A stretch of 64,000 bases of DNA from DASQFI01 sp035633215 (GTDB taxonomy: Bacteria; Acidobacteriota; Vicinamibacteria; Vicinamibacterales; SCN-69-37): positions 57,018 to 121,017 of the forward strand of contig DASQFI010000055.1 of assembly GCA_035633215.1 (NCBI GenBank). The letters run 5' to 3'. A model generated the notes under the pieces. It was not told the origin of the DNA and did no database searches. It worked only from the letters and a program-made list of their open reading frames with translations. The position numbers and the translations under genes were made by a program. How positions within the stretch are numbered: the first letter of the stretch is position 1; each line of letters starts with the position of its first letter. Of this stretch, positions 53,784 through 61,530 are shown piece by piece.

Positions 53784-54152
53784 CTAGTCGCGGTCCGCGG
53801 CGTTCAGCTTCACGGCCGCTTTGACGAGAGTCTTAAGAGCCTTCTCGTTGACCTTGTCGCCCTCGTGGAAGTCGATGGCGCGCCTGAGGTTGCCTTCGAG
53901 ACTGGAATTGAAGAGGCCTGAAGGGTCCTTCACAAAGGCTCCCTTGGCGAAGGTCATCTTGACGTAGTTCTTGTACGTCTCCCCAGTGCAGACGATCCCG
54001 TTGTGCGACCAGACCGGGACCCCCGCCATCGCATTCGACGGCTTCCTCCATTTCCGCTCCTCGATCATCTCGGGGTCGGCCTCCAGGATCAGCGCCCGAA
54101 TGCGGTCCAGGGTCTCCTCGCGCCAGTCCCCCAGCTTTGGTTTTGGTGCCAC
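53784..54152 (-). CDS. DUF1801-family protein
   Basis: A 122-residue YdhG-like (DUF1801) protein: LDRIRALILEADPEMIEERKW, then KPSNAMAGVPVWSHNGIVCT and KMTFAKGAFVKDPSGLFNS. The fold is related to frataxin-like proteins and its role is unknown; family members often sit in operons with ArsR and AHSA1/SRPBCC genes, exactly as here. It is the last of four genes that read leftwards and begins 3 bp after the preceding stop. Confidence 0.9.
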   Translation of the reverse strand: MAPKPKLGDWREETLDRIRALILEADPEMIEERKWRKPSNAMAGVPVWSHNGIVCTGETYKNYVKMTFAKGAFVKDPSGLFNSSLEGNLRRAIDFHEGDKVNEKALKTLVKAAVKLNAADRD

Positions 54153-54155
54153 GGT

Positions 54156-54392
54156 TCATCCTCCAATGTTCTCTGATACCCGACGCGTTGCGCTTGCGCT
54201 CCGCCATCTGGCCGCGTAAGGCAGCACGAACATGTACAGACCGGTGAACATGAGCAAGGCGAGCGGGAGCAGCGGCGAGTAGGTCACCCAGGCGGGAGGC
54301 TGGCCCCGCGTCATTGCAACGAAGTTGGCGATGACGGTCAATGTAAAGGCCATGGACAGCCAGCGGTGGGTCTGCCGAATCAACTTGCTCAT
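54156..54392 (-). CDS. Small membrane protein of the ArsR-SRPBCC operon
   Basis: A 78-residue protein (MSKLIRQTHRWLSMAFTLTV) with two hydrophobic helices (FTLTVIANFVAMTRG and LLPLALLMFTGLYMFVLP) and a basic tail. I recall similar small membrane proteins (RQTHRW.S..F...V) next to ArsR-SRPBCC pairs. The ATG overlaps the SRPBCC stop (ATGA). Function unknown; co-transcription with its neighbours is strongly indicated. Confidence 0.78.
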   Translation of the reverse strand: MSKLIRQTHRWLSMAFTLTVIANFVAMTRGQPPAWVTYSPLLPLALLMFTGLYMFVLPYAARWRSASATRRVSENIGG

Positions 54393-54829
54393 GGGATCCT
54401 CCCGAGCAGGTCGACGAGCTTCCCGCCCATCATCTTCCAGCCGTAACGCGCGCCACCAAAGTTCTGTTTCTGGTCCGGTCTGAAGCCCGACTGCACGAGG
54501 GACAGGCGCGTGCCCGACGCCGTGGGCGTGAGCGTAAACGTCACGACGGTGTCCAGGAAGGGGACGCTCCACGTGTAGCTGAGCTTCCGATGCGCTTCGA
54601 TTTCGACGAACTGACAATTCACGGTGCCGTCCCATCCGGGGTACGGCTGCGTCTTGAACGTGAACGCCGCCCCCGGCTCGAGCTTGAGATCGATGACGGG
54701 CAGGAGCCACTCCGCGAGGAGGACGGGGTCGGTGAGCGCGCGCCACACCTTCTCCGGCGAATGATGCAAGTCGAATTCGAACGAAAGGGATTCAGTTTGC
54801 GATTGTGCGGTTTTGTCGGTGACAGTCAC
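54389..54829 (-). CDS. SRPBCC-domain (AHSA1-like) protein
   Basis: A 146-residue protein of the START/Bet v1-like fold: LSFEFDLHHSPEKVWRALTD, PVLLAEWLLPVIDLKLEPGA, YTWSVPFLDTVVTFTLTPT, and the closing helix YGWKMMGGKLVDLLGRI. AHSA1-like members bind hydrophobic ligands. Start GTG 54829 overlaps the stop of the ArsR gene (GTGA). In bacteria such proteins are usually paired with an ArsR repressor and may bind its inducing compound; that is inferred from context. Confidence 0.9.
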   Translation of the reverse strand: MTVTDKTAQSQTESLSFEFDLHHSPEKVWRALTDPVLLAEWLLPVIDLKLEPGAAFTFKTQPYPGWDGTVNCQFVEIEAHRKLSYTWSVPFLDTVVTFTLTPTASGTRLSLVQSGFRPDQKQNFGGARYGWKMMGGKLVDLLGRIP

Positions 54830-55155
54830 TCGTCCATCCTCTCCAGCAGTTTTTCAAGGCGATCGACGTGCTCCGTCCAGAAGGCTCGGTAGTGCGCGAT
54901 CCAGTTGATGAGCGGCTTCATCCCGCGCGGCTCCACCCGGTAGTAGACACAGCGCCCGTCGCGCCGGCCGTTCACCAGGCCGGCGTTTTTCAACGTGGCG
55001 AGGTGCTGCGAGATCGCCGGCTGCGAGATGTCGAAGCGCGCGGTAAGGTCCTTCACCGCCGCTTCGCCACGCATGAGCGACTTGAAGATCGCCCGGCGGC
55101 TGGGGTCCGCCAGCGCCTGGAAGATCCTGTCTTCGGCCACGACCGCGCTCTGCAT
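54826..55155 (-). CDS. ArsR-family transcriptional regulator
   Basis: A 109-residue winged-helix repressor: IFQALADPSRRAIFKSLMRG, VKDLTARFDISQPAISQHLA as recognition helix, LVNGRRDGRCVYYRVEPRGM as wing, and a C-terminal helix WIAHYRAFWTEHVDRLEKLL. No Cys-based metal site is present, so it is of the non-metal type that is often coupled to SRPBCC genes. It is the first gene of a four-gene operon and probably represses it through the palindrome at 55165. Confidence 0.93.
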   Translation of the reverse strand: MQSAVVAEDRIFQALADPSRRAIFKSLMRGEAAVKDLTARFDISQPAISQHLATLKNAGLVNGRRDGRCVYYRVEPRGMKPLINWIAHYRAFWTEHVDRLEKLLERMDE

Positions 55156-55164
55156 GAATGACTT

Positions 55165-55180
55165 ATAAGCCTGTACTTAT
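55165..55180. promoter_or_regulatory. ArsR operator candidate
   Basis: ATAAGCCTGTACTTAT (arms ATAAG/CTTAT) lies 10 bp before the ArsR start and overlaps a second short dyad CTTATAAG (55162-55169). A typical position for autoregulation. Confidence 0.55.
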
Positions 55181-55223
55181 TGATTGTCAAGTACGCGGAT
55201 CGAGACTCCACTCAAGCCCATGT

Positions 55224-55577
55224 TCACTCCGCTTTGAGCGCCTCGGTCGGTTGGATGCTCAGTCCGCGTCGCGCCGGGCCGAATGCTACGAGGAAGCCGA
55301 CGAGCAGCATGATGAGCGCGATGGCCGGGATCACGATGGCTCGCGGACCAGACAGCGCGGGCCAACCGGTCGCGGATGCAATCGGCGAATCGATCGTCAC
55401 GGCACCAGCGATCCCGACGAGCACTCCGATGCCGATCTGGACTACGACACGCGAGAAGATGCTCTGCAACACGCGGTGAGGAGGCGCGCCGAGCGCCGTG
55501 CGAATCCCGATCTCCCGCCGGCGTTGGGCCACGGTGAACGACATCAATGCGTACACGCCGGCGGCCGAGAGCAGCGC
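55224..55577 (-). pseudogene. C-terminal remnant of an ADOP/FtsX permease
   Basis: About 117 codons match the last FtsX block: LLSAAGVYALMSFTVAQRRR, EIGIRTALGAPPHRVLQSIF, then membrane helices and the ending FGPARRGLSIQPTEALKAE. No start precedes it; the frame begins about 14 bp past the stop codon of the serine hydrolase gene on the same strand. All but the tail of the permease gene has been deleted. Confidence 0.85.
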
Positions 55578-55591
55578 TTTTCGGAAAACAG

Positions 55592-57013
55592 CTACTGCCG
55601 CTTCAGGATGAAGTGGCCACCGCCCCTGTCGTACCGGAGTTCCGTCGCCGGACCACTGATCCCGCTCCGTCGGAAGGTCAGAACCGAGCTGTCTCGGCGG
55701 AACGTCCAACCCTCGACCCATGGCAGCGGACCCGCCGCGACGCCGTCGAAGGCGAACGCGATCCCCTGAGGTGTCTGCGTCACCTCGATGACCATGTCGC
55801 GGCCGCGCCCGAGCCCCTTGTATGTGCCGACGAGCAGCGACGCGTCGCCCGTGAACGGGCTGGCCGGGGGTGGCACCGGCAGCACGGCGGCCGCGAGATT
55901 CTCGGCAATCGCGGTCGTATCGTCGGGTTCGCTGTTCGTCAGGACGACGACCGCCAGCGGCGCGTCGAGATACCACCTCGTCTGCGACGAGAAGCCGAAG
56001 CCGCCGCCGTCATGTCCGATGTACCTCAGACCGCGACTGTCCTCGCCCACGAAGAGTCCCATCGAGTACCGGAGACGCGTCCCGTCGTTGAGCGTCGACG
56101 GCGTGATCATCTCGACGTACGACTTGGGCGTCAGCACCTTGCCGCCGTGCAGCGCTTGCAACCACGTGATCAGGTCCTCCGCGGTTGAGCAGAGCGCACC
56201 GGCGGCGTAGGTTCCCGTGTGCACGATTTCCGGCACGCGGCGGGGAACGCCAGACCGCATGCCGTATCCGTAGGCGCGACGCGGGACGCTCTCCGAGTTG
56301 TTGCAGTACATCGAGCGCGTCATGCCGAGCGGCTCGAAGATCCTCTTTTCGATGTACTCCTCGTAGGTCATCCCGCTCGCCTTCTCGATGATGAGACCGA
56401 GGAGCCAGAAGCCGGAGTTGCTGTAGGTCTGCATGCTCCCCGTCGGGAACGCGAACGGATAACGACTGATGACCGTGTAGACGGCGTCGCGAGTGACCGT
56501 GGGGTTCCTCATCAGCTGCATCGTGCGAAGCTCCGGCATCTCGACGATGTCGACGATGCCGGACGTGTGGCCGAGGAGGTGGCGCAGCGTTACCTTGTTG
56601 CCGCGGGTCTCGAAGTCCGGCAGCCACTTCGTGATGTCATCGTCGAGGCTGAGCTTCCCCTGATCGCGCAGCTGGAGAATCGCGGCGGCGGTGAACTGCT
56701 TCGTGTCGGAGCCGATCGGGAACACAGTATCCACCGTCGTCGGCACGTCACCTTCGACGTCGGCCTTGCCGTACGCCAGATAAAAATTGAGGAGCAGCGT
56801 GTCCTTCCCCTTGACGGCGGCGGCCACGACGCCGACGGACCGATTCTCGAGCACGCCAGCGCCGGCAATGGAGTCCAGCCGCTGGACCAAGGCCCCGCCG
56901 GACTGCGCGGTTGCGGTAGCGGCACCAATCGCGACGAGCGCGAGCAGCCCGCAGAGGACCGGGCGTAGTGCGCCCCTGTACGAACACGACCTGGCAGAGA
57001 GAAACGCCTTCAT
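55592..57013 (-). CDS. Secreted serine hydrolase (class C beta-lactamase/penicillin-binding fold)
   Basis: A 473-residue exported protein (signal peptide LLALVAIGAATATAQ). The catalytic motifs are intact: S102-D-T-K105 in FPIGSDTKQFTAAAILQL, YSNSGFWLLG, and HDGGGFGFSS as the third motif. LSLDDDITKWLPDFETRG and VTLRHLLGHTSGIVDIVE are the typical helix and loop. A C-terminal extension after residue 370 forms a small beta domain (LVGTYKGLGRGRDMVIEV). It could be a D-amino-acid peptidase, esterase or beta-lactamase. The start ATG 57013 lies 8 bp from the 17-bp palindrome. A permease tail follows. Confidence 0.92.
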   Translation of the reverse strand: MKAFLSARSCSYRGALRPVLCGLLALVAIGAATATAQSGGALVQRLDSIAGAGVLENRSVGVVAAAVKGKDTLLLNFYLAYGKADVEGDVPTTVDTVFPIGSDTKQFTAAAILQLRDQGKLSLDDDITKWLPDFETRGNKVTLRHLLGHTSGIVDIVEMPELRTMQLMRNPTVTRDAVYTVISRYPFAFPTGSMQTYSNSGFWLLGLIIEKASGMTYEEYIEKRIFEPLGMTRSMYCNNSESVPRRAYGYGMRSGVPRRVPEIVHTGTYAAGALCSTAEDLITWLQALHGGKVLTPKSYVEMITPSTLNDGTRLRYSMGLFVGEDSRGLRYIGHDGGGFGFSSQTRWYLDAPLAVVVLTNSEPDDTTAIAENLAAAVLPVPPPASPFTGDASLLVGTYKGLGRGRDMVIEVTQTPQGIAFAFDGVAAGPLPWVEGWTFRRDSSVLTFRRSGISGPATELRYDRGGGHFILKRQ

Positions 57014-57021
57014 GCAGCGTG

Positions 57022-57038
57022 ACTTTACCATGCAAAGT
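57022..57038. promoter_or_regulatory. 17-bp palindromic motif, copy E
   Basis: ACTTTACCATGCAAAGT lies 8 bp upstream of the hydrolase start at 57013. The adjoining TCTTTGTGTAAAGC resembles another half-site pair, as at copy B. Confidence 0.65.
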
Positions 57039-57163
57039 TCTTTGTGTAAAGCCGCGCACCTCGACGCTCTTCCCGGGTGTCCGAGTGACCACAGAATCGC
57101 GCTGACGAAGCCTCGACGGAACCGTCTGTCCTCCCCTGCGTAATTACTCAGGTGGAGAAATTG

Positions 57164-57565
57164 ATGACCCTTCGCAAGATTCTCGTACTTCCTGTCGCCC
57201 TTCTGATTGCCGCGTCGACACTGTCCGCGTTTCAGGCCAAGCCGGTCGACGTGACCGGTGTCTGGACGGGCACATTCACCCGCAGCACCGGTGAACAAAG
57301 CGAGGCCCACCTTGATTTGAAGCAGAAAGGTGCGGAAGTCACTGGTACCGCGGGACCGGGACTGGACCGGCAAGTGCCGATCGCCAACGGCAAAGTCACG
57401 ACCGAGAAGGACGTGACCAGCGTGACGTTTGACGCCACCCAGCCCAACGGCCTGGTTCTCAAGTTCGATCTGAAGGTTGTCGACGGACGCCTCAAGGGCA
57501 AAGCGACGGCCGAAGCGAACGGCGAAAAACGCGAAGCGCTCATTGACGTCGGCCGCGCGAAGTAG
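57164..57565 (+). CDS. Small secreted protein
   Basis: A 133-residue protein with a signal peptide (ILVLPVALLIAASTLSAF). The mature part is strand-rich (VTGVWTGTFTRSTGEQSEAH, LDLKQKGAEVTGTAGPG, LKFDLKVVDGRLKGKATAEA) and ends ALIDVGRAK. I do not know a named family; the layout suggests a small beta-barrel of the kind common in acidobacterial periplasms. ATG 57164 follows AGGTGGAG and is preferred over a GTG 12 bp upstream. The ankyrin gene follows 51 bp later on the same strand. Confidence 0.72.
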   Translation: MTLRKILVLPVALLIAASTLSAFQAKPVDVTGVWTGTFTRSTGEQSEAHLDLKQKGAEVTGTAGPGLDRQVPIANGKVTTEKDVTSVTFDATQPNGLVLKFDLKVVDGRLKGKATAEANGEKREALIDVGRAK

Positions 57566-57616
57566 GGGAAGAGGCCCGACGCCAGCGGACCACGGGCTCA
57601 CTCGAGGAGGCTCGTC

Positions 57617-58894
57617 ATGCCCGTCCGCCGCTTGCCCGTCCGGCCCGACCTGGAACAGCTGCATCGTCAGGCCAAGGAGTTCCTCCGCGCCATCCACGAC
57701 GGCGATGCGAATGCGATCGCCGAATTGCGCGAGCACCATCCCGAATCGATTGACCCGCCTGCAGCGAAGTTGGCCGACGCGCAGCTCGTGCTCGCACGCA
57801 GCTACCAGGCTTCGAGCTGGACGAGGCTCGTCCGCGCAGTTCAGCTCGCGGACGCGATCTGGCGCGATGACCCCGACCAGGTCCGCGCGCTCATCACGCG
57901 CAGTCCCGAGCTCATCCGTGAGCATGTCCTGATTCGTACCGACAGCAACTGGGGCCCGCCGATGACGTACGCGGCGAACCTTGGCCGCGACGCTATCATC
58001 CGTCTCCTTCACAGCCTCGGCGCCAGAGATCTCGAGTCGGCGGCCGGACGGGCCGCGCTGCAAGGCAAAGCCGATACGGTGCGCATGATCCACGACCTGG
58101 CGGGGCGACCACCGCTCGACAAATTGTCGCTCGCCGGTCCCGCGTACACGCTGAGCGTAGAAGGAACCGCCGTGCTGCTCACGCTCGGCGCCCGCGTTGT
58201 CGGGCCCAAGGGTGTGGACCACAACACCATGGAGCACCTCCTTGGGACCGACAGCCGAAACCCGCCCGCGAAACACCGCATCCTTGAGATGTACGTCGAG
58301 CACGGCTTCGAGCCTCCCGACACGCCGGTGATGGCGCTCCATCGCGGGCGCATCGATCTGCTCGAAGCGCACCTCGCGCGCGACCCAGACCTCATCACGC
58401 GCACGTTCGACATCGCCGACGTCTTCCCGCTCGCGCCTGCCTGCGCCCGGGATCCGTACACCGCACAGGGGACGCCGGTGCACGGGACGACGCTCCTCCA
58501 CATCGCGGCCTACTTCGACGAGCTGGAGATCGCGGAGTGGTTGCTCGACCGGGGCATGGATCCGGACGCGCGGGCGGCGATCGACGCCGACGGCTTCGGC
58601 GGCTACACCGCGCTGTTCTCGACGGTCGTCTCACAGCGCAACTTCTGGGTCAACTACGGCAAGGGACAGCCGGACGAAGCGCGCTTCACGCGGCTCCTGC
58701 TGGATCGGGGCGCCGACACCAACGTCCGAGCGTCCCTCCGGCAGCGCCTCGAAGAGGGACACGGAGGCGGACCGCTTCGCGAGTACCGCGACGTGACGCC
58801 TCTCGGTTGGGGCGAGAGGTACGACGCGAAGCTCTTTGTGAGCCGGGAGACACTGCGGCGGATCGAGGCGCGGGGCGGCAGACGTTTCTTATAA
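57617..58894 (+). CDS. Ankyrin-repeat protein
   Basis: A 425-residue cytoplasmic protein. The N-terminal block (LPVRPDLEQLHRQAKEFLRA, LARSYQASSWTRLVRAVQLA) is a leader seen in a family of bacterial ankyrin proteins. Repeats then follow, such as GPPMTYAANLGRDAIIRLLH, TTLLHIAAYFDELEIAEWLL and GGYTALFSTVVSQ. Ankyrin proteins bind partner proteins; the partner is unknown. The S1-domain gene starts 9 bp downstream, so the two are probably co-transcribed. A remnant of a similar leader lies at 60364-60459. Confidence 0.88.
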   Translation: MPVRRLPVRPDLEQLHRQAKEFLRAIHDGDANAIAELREHHPESIDPPAAKLADAQLVLARSYQASSWTRLVRAVQLADAIWRDDPDQVRALITRSPELIREHVLIRTDSNWGPPMTYAANLGRDAIIRLLHSLGARDLESAAGRAALQGKADTVRMIHDLAGRPPLDKLSLAGPAYTLSVEGTAVLLTLGARVVGPKGVDHNTMEHLLGTDSRNPPAKHRILEMYVEHGFEPPDTPVMALHRGRIDLLEAHLARDPDLITRTFDIADVFPLAPACARDPYTAQGTPVHGTTLLHIAAYFDELEIAEWLLDRGMDPDARAAIDADGFGGYTALFSTVVSQRNFWVNYGKGQPDEARFTRLLLDRGADTNVRASLRQRLEEGHGGGPLREYRDVTPLGWGERYDAKLFVSRETLRRIEARGGRRFL

Positions 58895-58903
58895 CATCGC
58901 CGT

Positions 58904-60364
58904 GTGACCGATCAGAACGACCCCAACGAGGAAGACTTCGCCACGCTATTCGCGGCCTCGGTCCAGACCAAACGCCTCCAGAACGGCCAGACGGTCGACG
59001 GCATCATTGTGGCCATTGGGCCGGAAGTCGCGCTCGTCGACGTCGGCGCCAAGAGCGAAGCCACCATCGCCATCGGCGAGCTGAAGAACGAGGACGGCGC
59101 GATCGAGGCCAAGGTCGGCGATCGCATCCAGGCGACCGTGGTCGCGACGACCGGCGGCCTCACATTGTCGCGCCGGTTGCAGCGAGGGGCGGCGACGCGT
59201 CAGCAGCTCGAAGACGCGTTTCGCGCCGGGTTGCCCGTGGAAGGCAAGGTCGAGAGCCAGGTGAAGGGCGGCTACACCGTCGGCATCGCCCAGCAGCGCG
59301 CCTTTTGTCCCGGGTCGCAGATCGATACCGTTCGCGAGATCGATCCTGCCGCGCACGTCGGCCGCGTGTACCTGTTTCGCATCATCGAGTATCGGGAAGA
59401 TGGACGGAAGTTCGTCGTGTCGAGACGCGCGCTGCTCGAAGAAGAGCAGAAGGCGCGGGCCGAGGACGTCCGTCGCACCCTGGCCGTGGGTGCGGTCGTG
59501 ACCGGACGCGTCGTTTCGGTACGCGACTTCGGCGCGTTCGTCGATCTGGGCGGCGGGGTGCAGGGACTGCTCCACGTCTCCGAAATGGGCTGGTCGCGAG
59601 TGGCCGATCCGTCGACAGTCGTCAGGCCCGGTGAAGAGATCACGGTCAAGGTGCTTCGGATCGACGCGAAGGGCAACGACGAAAAAATCGCGCTGGGACT
59701 GAAGCAACTCGGCGACGACCCGTGGTCGTCGGTCGAGAGTACGTATGCGATCGGACAAGTGGCGCAGGGCCGCGTGACCCGCATCGCCGACTTCGGCGCG
59801 TTCGTCGAGCTCGAGCCGGGCGTGGAAGCACTCGCGCACGCGTCAACGTTCGCGCCCACCGGGCGGCAAGGCGGATGGGCGAAATCGATCGCGGTAGGTA
59901 CGACGGGAGCGTTCGAGGTGCTGAGCATCAATGCCGAAAAGAAGCGCATTGGCGTAGCTCTCGTCGACGCCGAATCGGCGCGGGTCGCGGGCGCGACGCC
60001 GGTGCGATCGGCGATCGCGCCGGGCGCGCGTCTGACCGGCAAAATCGACCGCCACGAGCCATTCGGCATCTTTGTCTTCCTTGCTCCGGGTGTCGTCGGC
60101 CTGCTGCCGCGCAGCGAGACCGGCGCCGCGGGCGACGCGGACTTGAAAAAGATGTTTCCCGTCGGCGCGAGCCTCGATGTGGTTGTCCTCGAGGCCGATG
60201 CGTCAGGCCGTCGGATCCGGTTGAGTGTGACCGCAATTCAGAAGGCGGAGGAAGCCGCCGAAGTACGCGACTACGCGACCCGTGAGGACGCGGCGACCGG
60301 GGCGTCCGGGTTCGGGTCGCTCGCCGACAAGCTGCGTGGCGCGCTTAATCCGCGGGACGAATAA
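58904..60364 (+). CDS. Multi-S1-domain RNA-binding protein (ribosomal protein S1-like)
   Basis: A 486-residue protein with about five S1 modules: QTVDGIIVAIGPEVALVDVG, VEGKVESQVKGGYTVGIA, VVTGRVVSVRDFGAFVDLGG, VAQGRVTRIADFGAFVELEP and LTGKIDRHEPFGIFVFLAPG. Modules three and four are the most typical, with VKVLRIDAKGNDEKIALGLK. S1 proteins bring mRNA to the ribosome or act in RNA turnover. At 486 residues it is shorter than usual S1 and may be a second, accessory copy. Start GTG 58904 lies close behind the ankyrin gene. Confidence 0.88.
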   Translation: MTDQNDPNEEDFATLFAASVQTKRLQNGQTVDGIIVAIGPEVALVDVGAKSEATIAIGELKNEDGAIEAKVGDRIQATVVATTGGLTLSRRLQRGAATRQQLEDAFRAGLPVEGKVESQVKGGYTVGIAQQRAFCPGSQIDTVREIDPAAHVGRVYLFRIIEYREDGRKFVVSRRALLEEEQKARAEDVRRTLAVGAVVTGRVVSVRDFGAFVDLGGGVQGLLHVSEMGWSRVADPSTVVRPGEEITVKVLRIDAKGNDEKIALGLKQLGDDPWSSVESTYAIGQVAQGRVTRIADFGAFVELEPGVEALAHASTFAPTGRQGGWAKSIAVGTTGAFEVLSINAEKKRIGVALVDAESARVAGATPVRSAIAPGARLTGKIDRHEPFGIFVFLAPGVVGLLPRSETGAAGDADLKKMFPVGASLDVVVLEADASGRRIRLSVTAIQKAEEAAEVRDYATREDAATGASGFGSLADKLRGALNPRDE

Positions 60365-60459
60365 TCAGCCTGGATCGCGTCCGCGAGTCGCACCACGTGG
60401 ACGAGGCTCGGCCAGCTCGAAGCGCGGTAGTTCCGCGCGATGCACGTCGATCCGGTCAT
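60364..60459 (-). pseudogene. Remnant of an ankyrin-protein leader
   Basis: The minus strand reads IARNYRASSWPSLVHVVRLA DAIQAD, closely matching LARSYQASSWTRLVRAVQLA in the gene at 57617. About 30 codons survive, antiparallel to that gene and abutting the stop of the S1 gene. Confidence 0.7.
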
Positions 60460-60552
60460 TGTCCTTCGGCAAACGGGATGACTGGGATGGCGTTATTTTC
60501 GGCCCTGCCGATGCGGATCGGGATAACCTGCAACGTCGAAAGGAAAAATCCG

Positions 60553-61041
60553 ATGCGGTCAACATACGTCTTCGCGTCTTGCATCTCCCTCGTCCTGACG
60601 ACGCCGATCCTGGCACAGTCATCCGGAGGCGCGCGCGTCAACAAGGCTCAGACAGCCACATCACGTCAACCCATCTTCATGCCAGCCGCTGGTTTGAAAT
60701 GGATCGACCTCGATCCGAAGGGCGCTCCCGGAGTGAAGGTCGCCGGTCTGTGGGGTGATCACGCCAAGGGGGCATTCGGCGCGTTCTTCAAGCTGCCGGC
60801 AGGATTTGCCGCGCCGCTTCACACGCACAGCTACGACATGAAGGTCGTGTTTCTCTCGGGCACCTACATCCAGGCGCCCGAAGGGAAGGCGGAGGTGCGG
60901 CTCGGTCCGGGTTCGTACATGATGCAGCCCGGTGGAAACTACCGGCACACGACCTCCTGCGACAAAGCATCGGAATGCGTGTTCTTCGTCGAAAGCAGTG
61001 GAAAGTTTGACCTTCGACCAGTGGCGCCTGCGAAGAAGTAA
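60553..61041 (+). CDS. Secreted cupin-domain protein
   Basis: A 162-residue protein with a signal peptide (YVFASCISLVLTTPILAQ). The cupin core has the first motif in APLHTHSYDMKVVFLSGTYI, with two His and a Lys/Glu-like position, and the second in GPGSYMMQPGGNYRHTT. It resembles the DUF4437-type cupins. The start ATG 60553 follows AAGGAAAA. The metal ligand set is partial, so enzymatic activity is uncertain. It stands alone on the plus strand. Confidence 0.82.
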   Translation: MRSTYVFASCISLVLTTPILAQSSGGARVNKAQTATSRQPIFMPAAGLKWIDLDPKGAPGVKVAGLWGDHAKGAFGAFFKLPAGFAAPLHTHSYDMKVVFLSGTYIQAPEGKAEVRLGPGSYMMQPGGNYRHTTSCDKASECVFFVESSGKFDLRPVAPAKK

Positions 61042-61100
61042 CCCGCCAACGTTCGGTTGTCGACGGCGACGCGCTATCAGCATCGAGCCGCTCCGCGCGC

Positions 61101-61520
61101 TCAGAGACGAGTGATCGCGCTCGGCCTACTCGCGCGCTCGGGCGTGCCGAAGTCGTAGAAGACGCGGAAGAGATTGCCATCCAGATCTGCCGCCATGAAC
61201 TCGTGCAAGCCCCAGGGCTTCGACTCAGGTGCAGACATCAATCGAGCGTTGCTGGCGCTCCAAACGCGATACAGCTCATCCACGTCGTCCTTGCTTTCCA
61301 GATTGAGCCAAATCAACGTTGGTCCTACGTTGCCGTATGTCTTCCGAAACGGCTCGTTCGCCAGAAACATCCGACACTCGCCTTTCGAGATGCCTGCCAG
61401 CCCGAGGTCGTCACCGCCCCAATCCCGGCTGAAGCCCAGATTGTTTTCGTAGTAAGCCGACGCCGTCGCGATATCCCTGACCGGTATTTCGGGAACGGCG
61501 CCGGGGAACTCAGTTTTCAT
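61101..61520 (-). CDS. VOC-family (glyoxalase/bleomycin-resistance-like) protein
   Basis: A 139-residue VOC protein: AVPEIPVRDIATASAYYENN, GLAGISKGECRMFLANEPFR, TLIWLNLESKDDVDELYRVW, LHEFMAADLDGNLFRVFYDF. The layout matches bleomycin-binding-type members. The ATG at 61520 is chosen because it precedes the first typical strand. It lies 10 bp after the stop of the S9 peptidase gene on the same strand and may be its operon partner. Confidence 0.88.
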   Translation of the reverse strand: MKTEFPGAVPEIPVRDIATASAYYENNLGFSRDWGGDDLGLAGISKGECRMFLANEPFRKTYGNVGPTLIWLNLESKDDVDELYRVWSASNARLMSAPESKPWGLHEFMAADLDGNLFRVFYDFGTPERASRPSAITRL

Positions 61521-61530
61521 TTGCGATGCC

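Noticed and set aside
57014..58501. Long minus-strand open frame continuous with the serine hydrolase, giving up to 969 residues
   Set aside because: The extra part is antisense to the ankyrin gene, has no recognisable domain and lies before a proper signal peptide start at 57013.
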